Shown here piece by piece: positions 31,284 to 39,684 of a DNA stretch of 64,000 nucleotides (position 1 is its first letter; each line of letters starts with the position of its first letter). Where the stretch lies: positions 1 to 64,000 of the forward strand of contig CACXTX010000013.1 of assembly GCA_902770635.1 (NCBI GenBank), read 5' to 3'. Below the pieces are notes generated by a model. The model was given only the letters and a program-made list of their open reading frames with translations, had not been told where the DNA came from and ran no database searches. The stretch comes from an uncultured Prevotellaceae bacterium. GTDB taxonomy: Bacteria > Bacteroidota > Bacteroidia > Bacteroidales > Bacteroidaceae. The position numbers and the translations under genes are program-made.

Positions 31284-33179
31284 ATGATTGTATGTATCGC
31301 TGAGAAACCCAGTGTGGCACGCGACATCGCCCGTATCATCGGGGCTACGTCAAGTCACGAGGGTTATATGGAAGGTAACGGTTTCCAGGTGACCTGGACA
31401 TTCGGTCATCTGTGTACACTGAAAGAGCCCCACGACTATACCCCCATGTGGAAGTCGTGGAGCCTGACATCTTTGCCCATGATTCCCGATCGCTTTGGCA
31501 TTAAGCTCATTGACGATCAAGGCATCAAGAAGCAGTTTTCAATTATCGAGGGACTGATGCAGAAGGCAGAGCGTATCGTCAACTGCGGTGACGCCGGACA
31601 AGAAGGTGAGCTCATCCAACGCTGGGTGATGCAGAAGGCAGGAGCGAAGTGTCCCGTCAGCCGTCTGTGGATATCTTCCATGACTGACGAAGCCATCCGC
31701 GAGGGTTTTCAGAACCTGAAAGACCAGCAGGACTATCAGCCTCTTTACCTCGCAGGATTGTCCAGAGCCATTGGCGACTGGCTATTAGGCATGAACGCCA
31801 CCCGTCTCTATACTCTGAAGTACGGGCAGAACCGTCAGGTACTGAGTATCGGACGCGTACAAACCCCTACCCTTGCACTTATCGTCAACCGTCAGAAGGA
31901 AATAGACAATTTCAAGCCAGAGCCCTACTGGGTGTTGGCTACCGTCTATCGCGACACCACCTTCACAGCGACAAAGGGCAAGTTCACATCGAAAGAAGAT
32001 GGTGAGGCCGCTTTTGCCACCATCGAGGGAAAGCCTTTTGAGGTGACAAAGGTGGAGAAGAAAGAGGGTAAGGAACAGCCTCCCCAGCTCTATGACCTCA
32101 CCTCGCTGCAGGTGGACTGCAACCGGAAGTTTGGCTACTCTGCCGAGATGACACTGAATCTCATTCAGGCACTCTACGAGAAGAAATACACTACCTATCC
32201 GCGTGTGGATACGCAATACCTCTCAGATGACATCTATCCCAAATGTCCGCAGACGCTGAACGGACTCTACCAGACCAAGTTCGGTGGTGTTCCCGTCTAT
32301 GCGGAATATATCAAACCCATTGGTGGAAAGCCTCTCAAGAAGACCAAGCGTGTGTTTGACACTTCGAAGGTGACAGACCACCACGCCATCATACCTACAG
32401 GTGTGATTCCGCAGAACCTGAGCGATGCGGAGCAAAAGGTGTTCGACCTCATAGCCCGTCGCTTTATCGGTGTGTTCCTGCCAGATTGTAAGTTCTCTAC
32501 GACGACTGTTTTAGGCGAAGTGAAAGGAGAAGAGGAGAGCGTAGAGTTCAAGGTCACTGGTAAGGAGATTTTAGAGCCTGGATGGCGCGTAGTCAGAGGG
32601 GTGCAGGCCTCGGAAAATGCCGAGAGCACCGAGGGTTCAGAGAATGCTGAGAAGAACGACGAGGAGCGCACCCTGCCCACCTTCGTAAAAGGTGAGAGCG
32701 GTGAGCACAAGCCTACCCTGACGGAAAAGTGGACTACGCCCCCACCTTATTACAATGAAGCCTCGCTGCTCCGTGCTATGGAGACTGCGGGCAAGTTTGT
32801 GGAGGATGAGACGCTGCGTGCCGCTATGAAGGAGAACGGTATCGGTCGCCCTTCCAGTCGTGCCGGCATTATTGAGACGCTCTTCAAGCGCCGCTACATC
32901 CGTCGTGAGAAGAAGCGGCTGGTGGCTACTCCCACAGGTATCGAACTGATAGACCTTATCCGTGAAGAACTCCTAAAGAGTTGTGAGCTGACCGGTATCT
33001 GGGAGAAGAAGCTGCGTGACATCGAGCATCAGAAATACGATGCCCAACAGTTCATCAACGAACTGAAGCAGCAGGTGACCGACATTGTCCGTGACGTCAT
33101 GAGTGACCCCACCAACCGTCGCATCACCATTACCCCCGAAGAAGCCAAGAAAACCAAAAGAGGCAAGAAGGAAAAATAA
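31284..33179 (+). CDS. topB: DNA topoisomerase III
   Basis: The start is ATG 31284, right after its promoter; the frame is open further upstream but the family begins MIVCIAEKPSVARDIA. The 631-residue type IA topoisomerase has the Toprim metal site (NCGDAGQEGELIQRW), IGRVQTPTLALIV, and the catalytic tyrosine in TTYPRVDTQYLS, plus the late motif MKENGIGRPSSRAGIIE. It relaxes and decatenates DNA by single-strand passage. A Glu/Asn/Ser-rich insert (ASENAESTEGSENAEKNDEE, about residues 441-460) sits between two conserved segments. The C-terminus is Lys-rich and has no zinc-ribbon tail. Confidence 0.94.
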   Translation: MIVCIAEKPSVARDIARIIGATSSHEGYMEGNGFQVTWTFGHLCTLKEPHDYTPMWKSWSLTSLPMIPDRFGIKLIDDQGIKKQFSIIEGLMQKAERIVNCGDAGQEGELIQRWVMQKAGAKCPVSRLWISSMTDEAIREGFQNLKDQQDYQPLYLAGLSRAIGDWLLGMNATRLYTLKYGQNRQVLSIGRVQTPTLALIVNRQKEIDNFKPEPYWVLATVYRDTTFTATKGKFTSKEDGEAAFATIEGKPFEVTKVEKKEGKEQPPQLYDLTSLQVDCNRKFGYSAEMTLNLIQALYEKKYTTYPRVDTQYLSDDIYPKCPQTLNGLYQTKFGGVPVYAEYIKPIGGKPLKKTKRVFDTSKVTDHHAIIPTGVIPQNLSDAEQKVFDLIARRFIGVFLPDCKFSTTTVLGEVKGEEESVEFKVTGKEILEPGWRVVRGVQASENAESTEGSENAEKNDEERTLPTFVKGESGEHKPTLTEKWTTPPPYYNEASLLRAMETAGKFVEDETLRAAMKENGIGRPSSRAGIIETLFKRRYIRREKKRLVATPTGIELIDLIREELLKSCELTGIWEKKLRDIEHQKYDAQQFINELKQQVTDIVRDVMSDPTNRRITITPEEAKKTKRGKKEK

Positions 33180-33191
33180 GTTCTTCGTCTT

Positions 33192-36100
33192 TCATTCTTC
33201 CATCACAATGGCTTCTTCTATCTCCTCTGCCACTGGCAGGGTGATAAAGATAATGGTTCCGCCACCTGGATTATCTTCCATACGAATGTCTCCACCATGA
33301 GCCACTACAATATCCTTCACGATGGGTAGTCCTACATTGTCAACGCCAGGCAAATGGTCGAAGGCATGCACCTTATATTCATCGCGGATGCCTATGCCGT
33401 TATCAGCCACCTGTATCTGCACTTTTCCCTCGTCGGTCTTCGCTATTCCGATGCTGATCCGACAGTCATCCGGCGCAAACTTGACAGAGTTATCCATTAA
33501 GATATGGAAGGCCTGGATAAACTCATTCTTGGCAATATCGACATCTGTCTCTTTGAGAGCGCACAGGAACGAAATCTTGACCCGACTGCCCATCCTTTGC
33601 TGATAATCCTCGCAAATTTGGCGTAAAAGCTGCACTACGTCAGTAGTTTGACGCACCAGTTTCATTTCTTCCTTAGGCTTCTCCTCCTGGTGAAGTGACG
33701 ATTGTTCTGCAGCCATCTTCATGCGCATCTCACCCATCCACTGCTCTTTCTCCGTTTCCCGTCGCAGATTGATAACATTCATCTGGCGAGTCTGTCGCTT
33801 CATGTACCAGCGACGCCACCAGAGTGCTGCCAAGGCTACCAGCAACACATAGAGCAGGATGGCCCAGCGGGTACGCCATATAGCAGGACGGATGGTAATG
33901 TCCAGCTGACTCTCCACCTCGCCCATCGTGCCGTCGTCGTTCAGCATACGGACACAGAGCGTATAGCTTCCCGCACGCAGTGAGTTATATGTGATATTAG
34001 GATTCAGTTCCGAGGTCTTCACCCAGTTCTCGTTAAATCCCTCCAGTTTATAGACGAAACGCTTCCCATTGTTTATCTTACCAGCGTCACTGGCCAGCTG
34101 AATGGTAAACTGATCGTTATAGTTTAAGGTAATCGACTTGCACTCATCCAGGGCTTCATCAAGAATCATGCGCCCGTCAATCTCCTTCCCCACTACCACA
34201 TCCTCGTCAAAGATTTGCAAACCACTGAAAATGGGGCGTTCCTTGCTGGCCACATCCGAAAGTCCCTTGGGGTCAATGATATCAATACCATCCTGTCCAC
34301 CGACAAGAAGCAGTCCCGAACGGGTAAGATAGGCTGAACGATGGTTGTAGGTGACGTTCTTCAAACCGTCACGGGCGGTATAACTGCGTATGACGAACTG
34401 CCATCCTCCTTCGTTCTGCCACTGGGGCGTTATCTTCGAGATACCATGATCGGTAACCACCCACATCGAATGACTCTTGTCTTCCACTACCGAGCAGACA
34501 CTGGAGCCTATCAGTCCACTGGTCATATCGAGCAGATAGACCAGACCTCGTTTCTGGTCATAGACGCAGACACCCGACGCAGAGCCTTGCCAGATAAGGC
34601 CGCGCGAATCTTCCATCACACAAACCGTATTGCCTGTATTCACCGTCACGTTGGGGTCATCTGGAATCACACGGTTAACCAATTTGCCTGTAACAGGGTT
34701 CACAAAGCAGTAGTACCAGGCAGTGCCCACCATCAGCCAGCCTTTTTTAATCCACCCGATGGAGGTCATATAGTCGCTCGGAATCTTGGCATTCTGCACG
34801 TTCCAGGTCTTGAACTTACCCGTTTTCGGATGCAGCATCTGGATGCCTCCACCCAATGTACCCATCCATATCCGATGCCATTTGTCCTCCGTAACGCTCC
34901 AGACGCTATTGGACGACAGGCCCTCGGGGTCACCCGTAGCGCGATAGTTGACGATGGTGGCATGCTGGGGATCCGTTGCCGACGGGATGCAGTGTACCAG
35001 TCCGCCATTGTAGGAGCCGAACCACACGCTGCCATCGCTGGCACAGCAGCTGCCTTCCATGATATTGCTCGTCATCGGACTGTTGGCTGTCGTATAATGG
35101 CTCACCTGTTCGTCTGTCTTCGGATTATACACGATTATGCCGTTCTCGTTGCTGCCTATCCAGTAGTTGCCCTGTTTGTCCTCACACACCGTATTGACGT
35201 CGCCCATCTCCAAACTACGGATACTGGCAAGTCCTTCCACATATTGGTTGACACCGTTTTTATAAGAGCCTATCCAGATATTTCCGTTGTTGTCCTGGTA
35301 GATGTTACGCAACGTATTGTCGCAGATGGACGATTCGTCAGTCTTGCTATTGGTAAACTGTTTCCACTGCTTGTTCTTCAGGTCAACGACTATCAGTCCC
35401 TGATGGTCGGTAGCTATCCATATCCACCCTCGGGTGTCAACCTTGACATACCATATCTGCAAATCGTCAGGCAGGTCGGAAATTCCCTTGGCCTTGAGAT
35501 ATTCGACAGCAGAGTCGTACCAGCGATTCTCGTCCCATATATAGACAAACGAGCGGCGCTCTGCGACGGCCCAGATATTCCCCCCGTTATCTACAAACAG
35601 CTTATACTCCTGGTTGTGCAAGCCTCCATGTTCGCGCATCCACTTGTTTTCCCACTCCACGCATCGCTTCTCGCTCATACAGATGATCTCACCGTTGTAG
35701 GTCGCGGCAATGACGTTGTCTCCGTAGTCAGTCATCCACGAGATGCCATAGGTCGGGTTAAACTCGAACAAGCCATAGCCCATCTTGATTTGCGTAACCT
35801 TCTTGGTATGAGGATTATAACAGTAGATGCCTTGCTGGTAGAACTTCACCCAAAAGTTCTTCTTGTTGTCAATATACACATACTCCACTCCTGCATTGAA
35901 ACCGAAAAAGCGCTCTAGCTCACGACCGGCATTTCGCTCCACCTTCTCTGTCACAGGGTCATAGACGCTATAGTTCATGCCCTGTTTCAGCCACAACTTA
36001 CCGTCATAGGCCTCCATAATCTGGTCGGTATAGTTGTCGCGCATCGTCGTGGTGTCGCGCTTGTTCGAATAGAACACTTTAACGCGGTAACCGTCATAGC

Positions 36101-36284
36101 GGTTCAGACCATAGGCCGTTCCTATCCATACGAAACCCTTGGAGTCCCGAAACACGCAGTTCACCTGCGAGTTCGACAGGCCGTTGCGGGTGTCCAGTCT
36201 CCGGAACTTCATCTCAGGAATAGCAGCCTGAGCAACCAGAGTACATAGTATGATAACGCAGAGTGCGAATAATAGCTTTCTCAT
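33192..36284 (-). CDS. beta-propeller two-component-type sensor with degenerate kinase
   Basis: The 1030-residue protein follows the hybrid two-component system plan: signal peptide, about 14 Reg_prop blades (first NGLSNSQVNCVFRDSKGFVWIGTAYGLNRYDGY), a Y_Y_Y domain (FVYKLEGFNENWVKTSELNPNITYNSLRAGSYTLCVR), one membrane helix (WAILLYVLLVALAALWW, about residue 800), a helical linker and an ATPase domain. Unlike its relatives it has no SHExRTPL phosphoacceptor box. The ATP lid is shortened (GVDNVGLPIVK instead of GTGLGLSIVK), though the N box (MDNSVKFAP) and G1 box (ADNGIGI) remain. There is no receiver or AraC domain. Such sensors usually detect glycan fragments in the periplasm. It is co-directional with, and 20 bp after, a LacI-type gene. 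Confidence 0.85.
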   Translation of the reverse strand: MRKLLFALCVIILCTLVAQAAIPEMKFRRLDTRNGLSNSQVNCVFRDSKGFVWIGTAYGLNRYDGYRVKVFYSNKRDTTTMRDNYTDQIMEAYDGKLWLKQGMNYSVYDPVTEKVERNAGRELERFFGFNAGVEYVYIDNKKNFWVKFYQQGIYCYNPHTKKVTQIKMGYGLFEFNPTYGISWMTDYGDNVIAATYNGEIICMSEKRCVEWENKWMREHGGLHNQEYKLFVDNGGNIWAVAERRSFVYIWDENRWYDSAVEYLKAKGISDLPDDLQIWYVKVDTRGWIWIATDHQGLIVVDLKNKQWKQFTNSKTDESSICDNTLRNIYQDNNGNIWIGSYKNGVNQYVEGLASIRSLEMGDVNTVCEDKQGNYWIGSNENGIIVYNPKTDEQVSHYTTANSPMTSNIMEGSCCASDGSVWFGSYNGGLVHCIPSATDPQHATIVNYRATGDPEGLSSNSVWSVTEDKWHRIWMGTLGGGIQMLHPKTGKFKTWNVQNAKIPSDYMTSIGWIKKGWLMVGTAWYYCFVNPVTGKLVNRVIPDDPNVTVNTGNTVCVMEDSRGLIWQGSASGVCVYDQKRGLVYLLDMTSGLIGSSVCSVVEDKSHSMWVVTDHGISKITPQWQNEGGWQFVIRSYTARDGLKNVTYNHRSAYLTRSGLLLVGGQDGIDIIDPKGLSDVASKERPIFSGLQIFDEDVVVGKEIDGRMILDEALDECKSITLNYNDQFTIQLASDAGKINNGKRFVYKLEGFNENWVKTSELNPNITYNSLRAGSYTLCVRMLNDDGTMGEVESQLDITIRPAIWRTRWAILLYVLLVALAALWWRRWYMKRQTRQMNVINLRRETEKEQWMGEMRMKMAAEQSSLHQEEKPKEEMKLVRQTTDVVQLLRQICEDYQQRMGSRVKISFLCALKETDVDIAKNEFIQAFHILMDNSVKFAPDDCRISIGIAKTDEGKVQIQVADNGIGIRDEYKVHAFDHLPGVDNVGLPIVKDIVVAHGGDIRMEDNPGGGTIIFITLPVAEEIEEAIVMEE

Positions 36285-36320
36285 TTTCTCAATCTCTCAT
36301 TTTCTCAATCTCTCATTTTC
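36281..36320 (-). repeat. 16-bp tandem repeat spanning LacI stop and sensor start
   Basis: Two and a half copies of a 16-bp unit (minus strand GAGATTGAGAAAATGA) run from within the last codons of the LacI-type gene, through its TGA, to the ATG of the sensor gene. The unit carries its own ATG and TGA, so the spacer looks like a duplicated start region. Confidence 0.8.
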
Positions 36321-37333
36321 GCAGATGTCTCACGAATCACCAACTGCTGAGGCACAATCTCTTTATATACCTTGGTATCGCCACCTATTGACCTCAGCAG
36401 CAGCTGGCACGCCTTGACACCCATTTCGTGCGACTGGTCCTCAATGGCAGACATTCGGGGAGTCACGTAGGCTGCATGTACGTCATCCGTAAAGCCTATC
36501 AGCGCCACTTCACCCGGTATGTTCAGCCCTTTGTTCTTAATGGCTGTAAAGGCAGCAAACGTAATGATATCATTAAAGGCAAGGATAGCATCCGGTCGGT
36601 TTTCTCCTTCCAGCAGCTTCTCTACTGCATGAAGAGCCACCTCATAGTCTATTTTGTCGCAAACCACCAGATTGCGGTCAATGTCCATTTTATTCTCGCG
36701 CAACGCCTCCAGATAGCCATGTTTACGGCGACGCACCATATCCAGATGGTTCGGACCTCCTATAAAGGCAATTCGGCGGCTTCCCGTATCTATCAGATGC
36801 TGGGTAGCCATCTGAGCAGCCTCATCGCCATTAGCCGTCACACAGGAGAAACGGTCTGTCAGACAGGTACGTCCAAAGAACACCAAGGGGATGCCCATGT
36901 CTGATATCTCCTCAAAATGGCTATAGTCCGTAGTAGTCTGAGCCAGACAAGCTATGATGCCTTCCACATGCAAGCCGATGAAGTTGTCAATAGCCTGTCG
37001 CTCATCCTCGAAGTCCTCATGGCTGTTTGCGCTAATGACACTATAGCCAGCCCGTCGGGCTTCGTCCTCTATGCCGTCCAGCACGGCAGCATAGTAATGG
37101 GTCACCAGGTTGGGAACCACCACTCCTATCACCTTGGGAGCCTCCTTACGCAAGCTCTGGGCAAATGGATTGGGGCGATAATTCAGTTTCTTTGCCAAAT
37201 CCTTCACCCTCTGCTGCATCTCTCTCCCTATCTCGGGCGAATTGCGCAAGGCACGACTTACCGTAGCAATGCTGACACCCAGTTCACTTGCCAAATCCTT
37301 TAAGGAAGTGCGACGTTGTTTTTTGATATTCAT
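36305..37333 (-). CDS. LacI-family transcriptional regulator
   Basis: The 342-residue regulator (ATG 37333) has the LacI helix-turn-helix at its N-terminus (TSLKDLASELGVSIATVSRALRNSPEIGREMQQRVKDLAKKLNYRPNPFAQSLR) and a periplasmic-binding-protein-like sugar-sensing domain (VIGVVVPNLVTHYYAAVLDGIEDEARRAGY..., ending VIRETS). It probably controls a carbohydrate gene set, but no transporter or glycosidase is adjacent; the only co-directional neighbour downstream is the propeller sensor. A palindrome in its own promoter suggests autoregulation. Confidence 0.92.
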   Translation of the reverse strand: MNIKKQRRTSLKDLASELGVSIATVSRALRNSPEIGREMQQRVKDLAKKLNYRPNPFAQSLRKEAPKVIGVVVPNLVTHYYAAVLDGIEDEARRAGYSVISANSHEDFEDERQAIDNFIGLHVEGIIACLAQTTTDYSHFEEISDMGIPLVFFGRTCLTDRFSCVTANGDEAAQMATQHLIDTGSRRIAFIGGPNHLDMVRRRKHGYLEALRENKMDIDRNLVVCDKIDYEVALHAVEKLLEGENRPDAILAFNDIITFAAFTAIKNKGLNIPGEVALIGFTDDVHAAYVTPRMSAIEDQSHEMGVKACQLLLRSIGGDTKVYKEIVPQQLVIRETSAKMRD

Positions 37334-37355
37334 AGACAAAGGTTCTTAATGGGAG

Positions 37356-37392
37356 CAAAGATACTAATAATCCTGCAAATCCGCAAACGTTT
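37356..37392 (-). promoter_or_regulatory. promoter and operator of the LacI-type gene
   Basis: On the minus strand TTTG (37387-37384), 20 bp and TATCTTTG (37363-37356) form a consensus promoter about 25 bp before the start codon. The palindrome AAACGTTT (37385-37392), with the central CG typical of LacI-family operators, overlaps the -33 box, which fits self-repression. Confidence 0.65.
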
Positions 37393-37530
37393 ACGTGAGT
37401 TTTTTACGTATTTTTGTATCAAACGGCCCAAAAAGTGCTTATCTTTGCACCAGAATTCAGAATGAGTAATGAATAGTTGATAATAAGTTAGTTAGAAAAC
37501 AAGGGCTAAGAATGTCGTGAGACATTCTTC

Positions 37531-37613
37531 TCGACCTTTGGTCGCTTGCACCGCAAGAAATTTTTCACTTTTCTTTGACCTAAAGGTGCAAAGCGACCCT
37601 TGGGTCGAGCGCA
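37531..37613 (-). repeat. dyad/heptamer composite, two copies
   Basis: CGACCTTTGGTCGCTTGCACC (from 37532) and, after an AGTGAAA-type patch on the minus strand (37562-37572), CTTTGACCTAAAGGTGCAAAG followed by CGACCCTTGGGTCG (37573-37607). These are the same dyad modules as at 2722, 3137 and 62810, here downstream of the response-regulator gene. Confidence 0.75.
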
Positions 37614-37628
37614 CTTTTCGTTTTTCCC

Positions 37629-38270
37629 TTAAATATAGTACTCCGCCGAATCCACCAACCCTGCACGCAAAGCATATTTCGTAGCCTCGTGCACGGTATT
37701 CACCCCCAGTTTACGGAAAATATTCTTGCGATGGGTATTGACGGTATGGAAACTGGAGAACCGCTTCTCGGCTATCTCCTTTGTCGTCAGCCCCAAGGCC
37801 ACATCTTTCAATATCTCCGTTTCCGTGGGTGTCAGCTTCACCTCTTCCTCCACCCTGCTCTGCACAGGAGCCAGCAACAGTTCAGCCATTCTCTGACAGA
37901 TATAGCGCTGATGCCTTTTCGCATATTGCAAACATTCCAGAATCTCCTGACTCGGCGATTCCTTCATCAAGATACTGAACCGAGGACTGATGGCAACGAT
38001 ACGACGAACGAAATCCACCGACAGCTCCATGCTGAACAGCACCCACTGTGCCAAAGGAAAACGCTGACACAGAATTTCCAACTCCTCCACATCGTTGATG
38101 TCAAAAAGGGTATAGTCCAATATGATGACGGCATCGGGATGCTCTTTCAGCTGTTCTATCATTTCCGTCTTGTCGTCCGCCTGTCGGCACGCTGTATCCG
38201 CCAATGTTTGGGCGAAATACGTCATGCCTGCCCTAGTTATGTCCTGTTTGTCTGCTAAAATGATATACAT
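37629..38270 (-). CDS. NarL/LuxR-type response regulator
   Basis: The 213-residue protein has a receiver-like domain (MYIILADKQDITRAGM; candidate phosphorylation site Asp52 in ILDYTLFD; conserved Lys103 in LMKES) and a C-terminal LuxR helix-turn-helix (LTPTETEILKDVALGLTTKEIAEKRFSSFHTVNTHRKNIFRKLG, residues 146-189). It should bind DNA when activated. A histidine kinase gene lies 1.4 kb upstream on the same strand, separated by a DUF2807 gene and the inverted-repeat element; the two may be partners, but that is a guess. Confidence 0.9.
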   Translation of the reverse strand: MYIILADKQDITRAGMTYFAQTLADTACRQADDKTEMIEQLKEHPDAVIILDYTLFDINDVEELEILCQRFPLAQWVLFSMELSVDFVRRIVAISPRFSILMKESPSQEILECLQYAKRHQRYICQRMAELLLAPVQSRVEEEVKLTPTETEILKDVALGLTTKEIAEKRFSSFHTVNTHRKNIFRKLGVNTVHEATKYALRAGLVDSAEYYI

Positions 38271-38386
38271 GATATCCTATTTTGCCGACAAAGGTACGAA
38301 TAAGTGAGAGAAAATGCAAATGAATTTGCAATTTTCCGAACGAAAGTACCTAAGGAACAGATAATATAGGACATAAATGACTTAAC

Positions 38387-38822
38387 CCCTCACCCTTCAC
38401 TCTAGCAGGCTGAAATGCCGATGTACAAAGGAGTAGAGGTAAGTGTAGGGTAGCTCTAACCCCTCACTCACCCTTCACTCCACCTCTCACTCTGGCGTAT
38501 TAAGTCTAACAATCGTTACTATTAATGCTGGCAATTGTTACTATTAATGCTGGCAATTGTTACTATTAATGCTAATCATCAGTCCGACGGGCACGGACTG
38601 CCAGTTCGCACACTACGGAATCAAAGTTCGCTCCCTACGGAATAACGAAGGACTACTAAGAAAGTATCTCCGCTCTCTAACGACTAAGCTTATCCGTTGA
38701 CTCGTATTGAATAAGCGAGTGAGGGATAAAGTGTAGGGTGAGTGAGGGGTTAGAGCTACCCTACACTTACCTCTACTCCTTTGTACATCGGCATTTCTGC
38801 CTGCTAAAGTGAAGGGTGAGGG
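38387..38822. mobile_element. 436-bp element with 88-bp inverted repeats (MITE-like)
   Basis: Bases 38387-38474 and 38735-38822 are inverted repeats of 88 bp differing at two positions, so they could form one very long hairpin. The 260-bp centre has three 22-bp direct repeats (38510-38575), a second pair of 22-bp-period repeats (38603-38645, AGTTCGC...CTACGGAAT), and two small palindromes (AGTCCG...CGGACT at 38581-38599; ACTCG...CGAGT at 38700-38720). No gene is visible inside. The arms begin and end CCCTCACCCTTCACT. This looks like a miniature inverted-repeat transposable element; no clear target-site duplication was identified. It fills the 561-bp gap between two minus-strand genes. Confidence 0.75.
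38510..38575. repeat. three 22-bp direct repeats inside the element
   Basis: Three consecutive 22-bp units of the form CAATTGTTACTATTAATGCT plus GG begin at 38510, 38532 and 38554; the first has one change (C for T) and the last ends in AA. They lie near the left end of the central region of the inverted-repeat element. Confidence 0.9.
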
Positions 38823-38831
38823 TCTTTTACT

Positions 38832-39581
38832 TTATTTCCCTATCTTCAGCTTTTGCGTATGGATATCGCCAGAGCCTCGCGTGTAGCTGTTGAGCTTAGT
38901 GACGTCACCACGTAGCGTGATATCGCCGGAGCCTAACAGGCGACAGTCGATAACACCACAGTTCTGCAGCGTGAGCACGATATCGCCGGAGCCCTTCAAG
39001 CCCACCTTGGTCTGGTTGACCTTCTGCACCTTGATCTTGATGTCGCCAGAACCTATCAAGTCTATATTGGCTGTCTGGGAGATGACTTTGTCGATAGTCA
39101 GGTCGCCACTGCCTACCACGCTGGTAGTGAGCTTGTCGCAGATGATGTCCGTGAAGACGATATCGCCGGAGCCTTTCAGCATGACGTCCAGATGGTCTGT
39201 GTCCAAATGGCTTTTACACTCGAAATCGCCACTGCCCAGCAGTTCGACGCCAATCAAATCGGGTGAAGTAACGAGAATGGTAACGTTCTGGTCCTTTATG
39301 CCACGCCACGACCACTTACGGCTCTTAATGCTGACTTCCAGCGTCTTTCCGTTCACATTGGTCTGTACGTTCTTGATGATATCCTTGGGAGCCTGGACCT
39401 CTACCTTGAACTGACTGCCTTGGGTGTACTTGATGGTGGGCGAACCTTTCAGGACTATCTTTTCGAAGCCAGAGAGACTACGCTGTTCGGACACTTTATT
39501 GTCGTTACCTGCCCAAACCAGCGTGGCAACCAACATCAGGACAACACATGCAAAAAAATACTTTTTCATACGCTTAATCAT
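38832..39581 (-). CDS. DUF2807 (head GIN domain) secreted protein
   Basis: The protein (249 residues from 39581, or from Met at 39569) has a signal peptide (MKKYFFACVVLMLVATLVWA) and a right-handed beta-helix-like domain in which GSGD recurs seven times (LLGSGDFE, LKGSGDIV, VVGSGDLT, LIGSGDIK, LKGSGDIV, LLGSGDIT, TRGSGDIH). This is the DUF2807 'auto-transporter adhesin head GIN' domain, common in Bacteroidetes. Role is unknown, possibly a cell-surface or periplasmic scaffold. It follows the histidine kinase gene on the same strand. Confidence 0.88.
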   Translation of the reverse strand: MIKRMKKYFFACVVLMLVATLVWAGNDNKVSEQRSLSGFEKIVLKGSPTIKYTQGSQFKVEVQAPKDIIKNVQTNVNGKTLEVSIKSRKWSWRGIKDQNVTILVTSPDLIGVELLGSGDFECKSHLDTDHLDVMLKGSGDIVFTDIICDKLTTSVVGSGDLTIDKVISQTANIDLIGSGDIKIKVQKVNQTKVGLKGSGDIVLTLQNCGVIDCRLLGSGDITLRGDVTKLNSYTRGSGDIHTQKLKIGK

Positions 39582-39633
39582 TTAAAGTTTCTACCCGTTA
39601 GACGGAAGTCAAGCTGAAAAAGTTGCAAGGAGG

Positions 39634-39682
39634 CATCATTTTTCACTATTCACTTTTCACTAGCGTAGCGCCCGCGAAGCGC
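39634..39682 (-). repeat. AGTGAAA heptamers and GC hairpin before DUF2807 gene
   Basis: On the minus strand, just after the kinase stop codon, come an AGCGCTTCGCGGGCGCTACGCT-like hairpin and then AGTGAAA, AGTGAAT and AGTGAAA units. The order (hairpin, then heptamers) matches the copies after other genes. Confidence 0.7.
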
Positions 39683-39684
39683 TT

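Larger units (their letters stand above)
37340..37628. other. 289-bp spacer between response regulator and LacI genes
   Basis: It holds the LacI promoter, two plus-oriented TAnnTTTG boxes (37409-37416 and 37440-37447), a plus-oriented degenerate heptamer run (37461-37497: AATGAGT, AATGAAT, AGTTGAT), a hairpin GAATGTCgtgaGACATTC (37511-37528), and the dyad modules. No plausible gene follows the plus-strand boxes, which may mark a vanished gene or a small RNA. Confidence 0.5.

Noticed and set aside
34341..35918. 525-codon open frame on the plus strand opposite the propeller sensor
   Set aside because: It lies wholly antisense to a gene with clear Reg_prop and Y_Y_Y domains; its translation shows no family pattern and no promoter or start context fits.
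38890..39250. Regularly spaced ATATCGCCGGAGCC copies considered as a repeat array
   Set aside because: They encode the GSGDI turns of the DUF2807 beta helix and vary at wobble positions, so they are coding.
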